Shown piece after piece: positions 56,640 through 64,000 of a stretch of 64,000 nt of DNA. This DNA is from Przewalskia tangutica (lineage: Eukaryota; Streptophyta; Magnoliopsida; Solanales; Solanaceae). Each line of letters starts with the position of its first letter. Position 1 is the first letter of the stretch. The stretch spans positions 30,249,711-30,313,710 of the forward strand of contig CM056720.1 in the NCBI GenBank assembly GCA_029844215.1, written 5' to 3'. A program made the position numbers and the translations under genes. The notes under the pieces were generated by a model, which saw only the letters and a list, made by a program, of their open reading frames with translations, ran no database searches and was not told where the DNA came from.

Positions 56640-59600
56640 TGTCACGACCCAACCCCGGGCCCACGACTGGTGCCCTACCTGGGCACCCCTTACAGGTATA
56701 CATCAGAGAATAGCAGCGAAACATATAAAACTCATAACTACTTAAACAGTAAATAACAACAGGCTAGCCGATAAGGCCACCTTCCGTAAAATATACATGA
56801 ACCAGTACATTTCTGTTCTTAAAAACCCAATCCACAATGTGACTACGCACTTATGAATAACAATCGTGATTTGACGGGGCCCCGCCATACCCCGAATATT
56901 CAACAACCGACCATACCAGGATCCGAACTGTGATAAGCCTCCGAGTAATGGAGTTTCCCAACAACAACAGTGATCCTAAGAGCGAGGATCGAAACTCAGA
57001 TACTCTACCTACGCATAACGCAGCCCCGGCGAGGTCGATAACATGTACTAAGTATGTGAAATCGAAAGATCAGAATGAAATCATAAAGTCTAATATAAAT
57101 CGAGACATGTATGATAACTCAAATAAGATATCAGGCCTTACTAATAATGAGAGTAAACAAGAGTATACTTTATCGCATAAAAATAGAGGCTCATGATCAA
57201 AGTAGGCCACCCGCCCGTAGTATCATTAAGTAATCCTACCTCGGGACTATTTCACCCGCAAAGGTCGATGGACCCGCATGAGGTAACTTCTTCGCATAGA
57301 TCAGATCCGCCGCATAGTCGTATAGACCGCACGAGGTATTCTCGTGATAGACTGATCCGCCCCACATAGGACTATTTCACCCGCATATGCCTTTACGGAC
57401 TCGCATGAGGTATTCCTCGCATCATGGGTAGCAAATCCACGGAATATGCAAATGTCACAAACCCGGGGAATGACCCCGTAATGAACAATATATCACTAGC
57501 ACAACCGGCTATCATACATAACATAAGCACTATCGGCTTATCATACATAACATAAGCACTACCGGCTTATCATACATAACATAAGCATTACCGACTTATC
57601 GTACATAACATAAGCAAGTTAAGAAATCTCCCTAACTCTTTATTAGTCTTATACATATACACTCTCATTTTAGTTTACTTAAGGCACTAACATGTCATTA
57701 TAAAATCCGGGAATTTAACCCCAAGTACTACGTACTTCTACTCTTTTAAAAATGACTCTTTTTCATATAAAACTTTCCAAGGTACTAATAACCGTAGTAT
57801 CAAGTCATAACTACTTTTCAAGACAAGTCACAATACCTTTTAGAAGTACATTTATAGGCTTCTAAATCAAGTGACTTCTTTCTTTTAAAAGCTTAAGCAA
57901 TTGATGCCTTTAAATCAATTTGTCTTTTGTTAATTCAAGTCATTTATCATTACTTAGAGTAAACCACTCTTTTAACTTTCCATAAAGCTATTATAACCGA
58001 CTTCCCATAACGCCGTTATACTATCTTTATACTTTTAGACACTTACATTCTTTTCATAACCAAGAGACTTATACTTTCGAAAACCAAGTATCGTATACTT
58101 TCAAAAATGCTTAAAGTCTCTTATCTTGTAATCAAGTTTCTTAACTTTAGAATAGCTCAAGGAATCAATATTTTCCAAATTAAGTATTCTATACATTTTC
58201 AAGTCAAGAAAATCTTTGTTTACCCTATTAGAATAAACCATTCTTTCTTTTCTTTCCATAAAGTTATTAACCAACTTTATACTTTTGAAACCAAGACATG
58301 TCTATCCTTTAAAACAAGTCAAGGATATCAAATGAAACTAAATTCATTTAAATCTCGTACGTCTACCATACTATACATTTACAACTACTCATGCTCAATA
58401 GATAGGAAAATTCCACATACCTCTTCGGTTCAATCCGCTTGCTAAGTCCAATATGTCGTACGTAGTATGTCAACCTATAATGACCATAATACGTTTATAA
58501 ACTTCTAGTTTCAACGTAGAATATTCTAAGTGCAAAGTCACTAAATTCTACGGAAAATCGGACATCACTTCCTTTGTTTCTACATACTTTTCCACCTTTT
58601 TCAAGGCCCGAATTCAATAACCAAACACGCCACATTTAAGGCTCAACAATGTAGTTATTAATAGGGGACTACACGCCTACAAGACGTGTAAAATTCCGCC
58701 CCACAAATTAATATCAAACTAGTCCAACATACAAAGTCATTCTCGGCCAAAGGTGTAACAACATATCAACCTTTCCAATTCTTTTTCAATTCAAGTTGTT
58801 TATTATAACATGTTATCAAGCCGCAATCGATTATAACTACTACAATCTTCAAGTAGGTAACATGCGACGATTCTAATTATTGACCAAATTGGATTTCAAT
58901 TTCAAATGGCTCAACATATCATTTCGGATTTTAGGCTTCCAATATCCATAACACTTATCAATCTTTAATACATATACTTCATTCTAGTCAAATTGTAAGG
59001 CTACAACAATATGTAATCTTATACACTTAAGAGAACAAGATTGTTACCTTAGTGAGCCTTAATCCACTTCAAGATCCGAAGTCGCTCCCTAGCAACTTAG
59101 AGCCTCTCCTTGACACTCCAATCCGCCACTTGAAACCCTTTAGAAGATCACAAACAACTTTCCTTCAATTCCAAATCCAAACCTAGGAAAGTGACTAGGT
59201 TTTCACCTTGCGACTAATACGAAAACGCCACTTTTCCGGGATCTTTCTATTGAGATACCCTTACAATACTCTTAGGAACCTTGGTTTAAAGTAAGGGGAT
59301 TATTGGACAACAATTGAAATTTTTTGTCTTCTTGAAAACCCTCAACCCGAGAGCAACCTTGTGGAGAACACATTTTCTTGAAAAATTTTCTAAGTATGGA
59401 AGCCTTGTCTTGCTACTAGTATGTATATATAACACTATGGAGGGTTAATATTAGAACAAATGGGTGGCCTAGATGAGTTTCACAAGGATTCTAGCCAAGT
59501 GGCCCTTAGACTTAGTCAACAATGTCAAGCTCCAAGACTTTAGCAAGACTTGCTCATCTTATTAATGGTCAAATGACCCTTTAGCCCATGGTTCAATTCG

Positions 59601-59768
59601 TTCAAGGCCAATAAGGGGGTGACACGTGTCGCCCTCCCATTCGTCGCAATGTTTTGTTTTCCGACAATTCCATAATTCCGATAAATTTTTTACTCGTCTA
59701 AAATCTTAACATTTTTGAGTTCTTACGTACGTTCTTATAAACATATCTTGGAATTTCGGGGTGTAACA
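56640..59768 (-). mobile_element. S: solo LTR inserted in P integrase
   Basis: 3129 bases from TGTCACGACCC to GGGGTGTAACA (reverse of a complete LTR) with 5-bp duplications and no body, hence a solo LTR. It is close to P's own LTR in the promoter half. The stem-loop TACACG...CGTGTA is at 58670-58690, the splice-donor-like site is near 59047, and GACACGTGTC is at 59621-59630. Confidence 0.92.
57495..57620. repeat. 29-31-bp minisatellite in S
   Basis: Four units with CTTATCATACATAACATAAGC. The same family has seven units in LTR F, and reverse-strand relatives in P at about 52480-52530. Confidence 0.8.
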
Positions 59769-59773
59769 TGTAC

Positions 59774-60530
59774 CATGACCTCAGATGTATGTATTGGTGG
59801 GATGGCCTGAAAAGGGACATGGCAGGTTTAGTTGCTCAGTGTCCTAATCAGAAGCAGTCAACGTGGAACACCGTGAGTCCTGGCTACTACAGCGATCGAG
59901 ATCCCAACTTAGATACGGAGGTAACTAATATGGATCTTGTTACGTGTGGCATCAGACCAGAGGAGTGCGACCGGGGTCATAGTAAACAAGCTGACGAAAC
60001 CAGCCGTGTTCTTCCGGTTAGGACCACTTACTCGGCTGAGGATTATGCTAGCTTATAGCAGGGAGATTGTGAGGCTGCACGGGGTTCCTACATTTTGATG
60101 TCAGACAGATGAGCTCGGTTTATGGTTAACTTCTGGAGGTTTTCCAGAAGGGGTTAGGGGCACAGGTGAGTCTCAGAGTGGCATTTCACCTCGCATCGAT
60201 GACAGCAGCGCGTCTATCCGTGCACTCGAGGATAGGTCATGGGCCTGTTATTGATTTCAGAGTTAGCTGGAAGAATTATTTGCTTCTTATTGAGTTTGCA
60301 TATAACAAAAGCTACCATTCCAGTATCCAGATGGCCCTTTATGAGGCTCGGTATGAAGAAAGTGTAGAATCGCCGATTGGTTGGTTCAGCATAGGCGAGG
60401 TTCAGTTAGTTGACCCAAACTTGATTAAGCGGGTTGTGGATATGGAGAAGCCTATCCAGGAAAGATTATTAGCAAGCTCAGAGTCGACAGAAGCTTTATG
60501 CAGATAACCGACGTCGACACTTGGAGTTCA
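59774..60530 (+). pseudogene. pol: Integrase of P, after insertion
   Basis: Continues the zinc-binding domain with HDLRCMYWWDGLKRDMAGL, where the final CXXC has become CPNQ. The core follows in pieces: LPVRTTYSAEDYA (about 60018-60056), a segment with FMVNFWR in another frame, and an open frame 60166-60507 with EFAYNKSYHSSIQMALYEA and SPIGWFSIGEV. The residues around the second catalytic Asp (LMSDR) are in a disturbed frame. Integrase would insert the cDNA; here it is broken by frameshifts and by S. Homology ends after a HLEF-like piece near 60530, with no chromodomain. Confidence 0.85.
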
Positions 60531-60661
60531 GGTTGACGTTCTGGTATAAGTTTTGTTATGTGGCCACGTGTGGCATTATTGGTATGTAAGGGTTGTAAAA
60601 GGAGACTATGTCTCTATCCATAAGATTGACCCCAAAAGAACATTCGGGGATGAATGTTTCT
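60531..60661 (+). other. 3' leader of P before the purine tract
   Basis: No coding homology. It contains ATGTGGCCACGTGTGGCATTA, similar to a stretch in B at about 30551-30570 in reverse, and the imperfect inverted repeat AACATTC/GAATGTT before the purine tract. Confidence 0.4.
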
Positions 60662-60674
60662 AAGGGGGGAAGAA
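60662..60674 (+). other. Polypurine tract of P
   Basis: AAGGGGGGAAGAA directly before TGTTACACC. Confidence 0.88.
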
Positions 60675-62537
60675 TGTTACACCCCGTAAATTGCAGGACG
60701 TGTTTATAAGAACGTATGTAAGAACTCAAAAATGTTAAGATTTGAGAATAGTAAAAATTTATCAGAATTTTGGAATTGTCGGAACACGAAATATTGCGAC
60801 GAATGGGAGGGTGACACGTGTCACCCCCCCTAGTGGTCTTGGATGAAATAGACATGGCTAAAATGGTCATTTGACCATAATTTAAATGACCAAGTCTTGC
60901 TAAGTCTAAGAGCTTGACATTGTTGACTTAGTCAAGAGCCACTTGGCTTGATACTTGTGAATTGCATCCAAACCATCCATTTGTTCTAATCTTGACCCTC
61001 CATATGTTTATATAAGCTCACTAGTAGCAAGACAAGGATTCTATACTTAGAAAATTTTCAAGAAAATTTTGAAGACAAGAAAGGAGCTCTCGGGTCAGGG
61101 GGTTTCAAGAACAAAAAAAAAAATTGTTTGTTGTTCAATAAGCTCCATACATTAAACCAAGGTTCCTTAGAGTATTGTAAGGGTATCTCAATAGAAAGAT
61201 CCCGGAAAAATATCATTTTTGTATTAGTCGCAAGGTGAAAACCTAGTCATTTTCCTAGGTTTGGATGGGGAATTGAAGGAAAGTTGTTTGTGATCTTCTA
61301 AGGGCTTTAAGTGGCAGATTGGAGTGTCAAGGAGAGGCTCTATGTTGCTAGGGAGCGACTTCGGATCTTGAAGTGGATTAAGGCTCACTAAGGTAACAAT
61401 CTTGTTCTCTTAAGTGTTATAAGATTACATATTGTTGTCGCCTTACTTTTTGACTATCATGAAGTATATCTATTAAAGATTGATAAGTGTTATGGATATT
61501 TGAAGCCTAAAATCCGAAATGACATGTTGAGCCATTTGAAATTGAAATCCAATTTGGTCGATAATTAGAATCGTTGCATGTTACCTACTTGAAGATTGTA
61601 GTAGTTATAATCAATTGCGGTTTGATAACATGTTATACTAAACAACTTGAATTGAAAAGGAATTGGAAAGGTTGATATGTTGTTACACCTTTGGCCGAGA
61701 ATGACATTGTATGTTGGACTAGTTTGATATCAATTGTGGGGCGGAATTTTACATGTCTTGTAGGCGTGTAATCCCCTATTGTTAACTACATTGTTGAGCC
61801 TTAAATGTGGCGTTTTTGGTTATTGAATTTGGGCCTTGAAAAAAGTGGAAAAGTATGTAGAAACAAAGGAAGTGCTGTCCGATTTTCCGTAGAATTTAGT
61901 GACTTTGCACTTGGAATATTCTACGTTTGAAGCTAGAAGTTAATAGACGTATTATGGTCATTATAGGTTGACATACTATGTAAGGCGTATTGGACTTAGC
62001 AAGTGGATTGAACCGAAGAGGTATGTGGAACTTTCCTATCTCTTGAGCATGAGTAGTTGTAAATGTATAGTACGGTAGACGTACGAGATTTAAATGAATT
62101 TAGTTTCATTTGATATCCTTGACTTGTTTTTAAAGGATAGAAGTGCCTTGGTTTCGAAAGCATAAAGTTGGTTAATAACTTTATGGAAAGAAAAGATAGA
62201 ATGGTTTATTCTAATAAGGTAAACAAAGATTTCTTGACTTGAAAATGTATAGAATACTTGATTTGGAAAGTATTGATCCCTTGAGCTATTCTAAAGTTAA
62301 GAAACTTGATTACTAAAGTTAAGGGACTTGAAGTATTTCAAAAGTATATGATACTTGTTTCGTTTTAAAAGTATAAGTCTCTTGGATATAAGGAAGAATG
62401 TAATTGTCTAAAGTATAAAGCTAGTATAACGGCTTTATGGGAAGTTGGTTATAATAGCTTTATGGAAAGTCAATAGCGTGGTTTACTCTAAGTAATGTAA
62501 ATAATGATAAATGACTTGAAATAATGAAAGACAAATT
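60675..62537 (+). repeat. P 3' LTR, interrupted by F
   Basis: Starts TGTTACACCCCGTAAATTGC. It matches 12630-13399 and then 51083 onward, providing the empty site for T at 61443-61447. It is broken after AAATT (62533-62537); the 5' LTR runs on as AAATTGATTTGAAGG at about 52171. Confidence 0.9.
60813..61017 (+). promoter_or_regulatory. P 3' LTR promoter
   Basis: GACACGTGTC at 60813-60822 and TATATAAGC at 61009-61017. Confidence 0.6.
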
Positions 62538-63502
62538 TGTCACGACCCGACCCCGGGCCGCGACTGGTGCCCTACCTGGGCACCCTTATATTCATACAAC
62601 ATAATAAACTGGGAAGATAAATAACACTTTTTTTAAAAAAAAAAACTAAGGCCAAGCCGATAAGGCTGTCATAACATAAAAATTACCCGAAAGGGTCTAC
62701 ACTGTTTAACAATGTAAAAAAACAACTCTAGCCACCCATTTACGATGAATACAGCACTTAAGATTTGGACTAACGCTATGACGACAAGGCCCCGCCGCAC
62801 TTCAATATACATAACCATGACGACAAGCTCCGAACATCGAGCCATCTCAAAATGCTGAATCAGATCCTAAGCTCATGATCCACAATCGTACCTAAACTCG
62901 CGGACATTTAACGCAGCTCGGCGGGGCCGCATAACAAAATCGAATATGGAACGAAAATAAGGTACAGAATAAATCATAATCGCATAAAAGAATGACAGGG
63001 CAAGTATAAAGAAAGGGTAAATACCGATCCTACCGTGTCATTTCCATCTCGTGAACTTAATCGCACTTATTATCTTTTCCCATTTTTCCATAAGAGAATA
63101 GTCAAATTCTTACGCATACTTAAGAAAACTCATCAAGTTAGTAAACATATAACTTACGATCTTGCATAACCTAATCCGCCCCTTTACGAGGAACGCCTAT
63201 ACTCGTTACCAATCTAGGACGCGATAGAATCACATAAGTCTGCCCATTATCACATAAGTCTGCCCATAAAGGTATACTGCATAAAAATAGGAGGCTCGTG
63301 ATCAAAACAGGGTCCCTCGCCCGTAGTATCGATAAGCAATCTTACTCCTGGGACTATTTCACCCGCACAGTCCCGTGGACCCGCATGAGGTATTCCTCGT
63401 GATAGTCAGACTACCGCACGGGACTATTTCACCCGCATAAGCCCATAAGGACTCGCATGAGGTATTCTCGTGATCATGGGTAGCAAATCCACTAATGTGG
63501 TA

Positions 63503-63640
63503 TAACGCCTTAGGGTTTACCCTCATTTATACTCTTACCCCAAGCAGTGGTATAATGTCTCGGGTTTACCCTCATTTATACTCTTACCCCAAGGTGGTAT
63601 AACGCCTTGGGGTTTACCCTCATTTATACTCTTACCCTAA
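63503..63640. repeat. Three-unit repeat in F
   Basis: Three units of about 50 bases with GGTATAACGCC and CTCATTTATACTCTTACCC, related to the 66-bp array of D at 9477-9710. Confidence 0.8.
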
Positions 63641-63646
63641 CTCAAC

Positions 63647-63845
63647 CGGCCATCATACATAACATAAGCCCTACCGGCTTATCATACATAACATAAGCAC
63701 TACCGACTTATCATACATAACATAAGCACTACCGACTTATCATACATAACATAAGCACTACCGACTTATCATACATAACATAAACACTACCGACTTACCA
63801 TACATAACATAAGCACCACCGGCTTATCATACATTACATAAGCAA
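63647..63845. repeat. 29-bp minisatellite in F, about 7 units
   Basis: Units of CTACCGACTTATCATACATA plus nine more bases, starting at 63671, 63700, 63729 and on at a 29-base period. Confidence 0.9.
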
Positions 63846-64000
63846 GTTAAGAAATCCCCTAACTTCTTATTAGCTTGTTCATATACACTCTCATTTTTGT
63901 TTACTTAAGGAACTAACATGTCATTATAAAATCTGGGAATTTAACCCAACGTACTACGTGCCTCTACTCCTTTAAAATGATTCTCTTTCAAATAAACTTC

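Larger units (their letters stand above)
12630..62537 (+). mobile_element. Element P: pol-bearing Ty3/gypsy LTR retrotransposon, split by nested insertions
   Basis: Its 5' LTR is 12630-13399 plus 51088-53401, its body is 53402-56639 plus 59774-60674, and its 3' LTR starts at 60675 and is interrupted at 62538. The two LTRs are near-identical over shared parts. The body keeps the order gag remnant, conserved block, protease-RT linker, RNase H, integrase, which is Ty3/gypsy order (integrase after RNase H). Integrase residues such as LPVRTTYSAEDYA and PIGWF are of the kind found in plant Tekay/Del-like chromoviruses, but no chromodomain is visible. It is dead: pol is frameshifted and split by solo LTR S. 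Confidence 0.85.
62538..64000 (-). mobile_element. F: minus-strand LTR running off the window
   Basis: Begins TGTCACGACCCGACCCCG (reverse of an LTR end) at the AAATT site in P's 3' LTR. Only the first 1463 bases are seen. It includes two minisatellites and a block of CCCGCAT/GAGGTATTCCTCG repeats at about 63360-63480. Whether it is a solo LTR or a whole element cannot be told. Confidence 0.8.

Noticed and set aside
55855..60530. Endogenous plant pararetrovirus as source of the RNase H
   Set aside because: Integrase follows RNase H, and LTRs, a purine tract and 5-bp target duplications are present, as in Ty3/gypsy elements and not in pararetroviruses.
60480..60661. Chromodomain expected after integrase in chromoviruses
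   Set aside because: Homology stops after a HLEF-like piece; nothing in the remaining bases before the purine tract resembles a chromodomain.

Overview
The window is plant nuclear heterochromatin, most likely from a eudicot; the species cannot be told from the sequence. I see no host gene, tRNA, rRNA or CRISPR array. Nearly every base belongs to long-LTR Ty3/gypsy-type retrotransposons nested inside one another. The family hallmarks are LTRs of about 3.1-3.8 kb running TGTTACACC/TGTTATACC to GTGACA, a primer-binding site matching plant initiator-Met tRNA (TGGTATCAGAGC), a purine tract AAGGGGGGAAGAA before the 3' LTR, gag remnants with CCHC zinc knuckles, and 5-bp target duplications. All alignments here were made by eye.

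Layout. 1-6235: element A (minus), its 3' LTR cut by the window edge. 6236-12579: element D (minus), into whose 3' LTR A inserted. 12580-12629: a 50-bp piece of an older minus LTR (E). 12630-62537: element P (plus), the only one with pol traces (protease-RT linker, RNase H, integrase). P's 5' LTR is split by complex T at 13400-51082, flanked by TTACT. T is a tandem of LTR-body-LTR-body-LTR (L1, body 1, L2, body 2, L3). L1 is itself interrupted by a complete element N2 (15041-23699, target duplication AAACC), a truncated minus LTR C (25102-27467) and a minus element B (27468-36221). L2 carries a plus solo LTR N3 (41274-44628, ACTTG). L3 carries a second truncated copy of C (48835-50467). P's integrase is split by a minus solo LTR S (56640-59768, TGTAC), and P's 3' LTR is interrupted at 62538 by a further minus LTR F that leaves the window.

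How the parts relate. A, D, N2, B and the two T bodies have only about 1.7-2.1 kb between LTRs, with gag remnants and no pol. They resemble gag-only, non-autonomous LTR elements that would need pol from a relative, and P shares their terminal signals. The LTRs have a short promoter part (a G-box palindrome GACACGTGTC and a TATA box within about 0.35-0.65 kb of the start) and a long downstream part. That downstream part holds a conserved splice-donor-like AG|GTA, a conserved stem-loop, subfamily-specific minisatellites and a second hairpin near the end. Between gag and the purine tract lies a block conserved in all families, whose most open frame is antisense.

Caution. Copies that are otherwise near-identical differ repeatedly at CAG, CTG and CCCGGG sites: five of seven primer-binding sites read TGGTATCGAGC instead of TGGTATCAGAGC. 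This looks more like systematic sequencing or assembly error, perhaps at methylated sites, than biological decay. Apparent frameshifts and LTR divergence should therefore be read with care.
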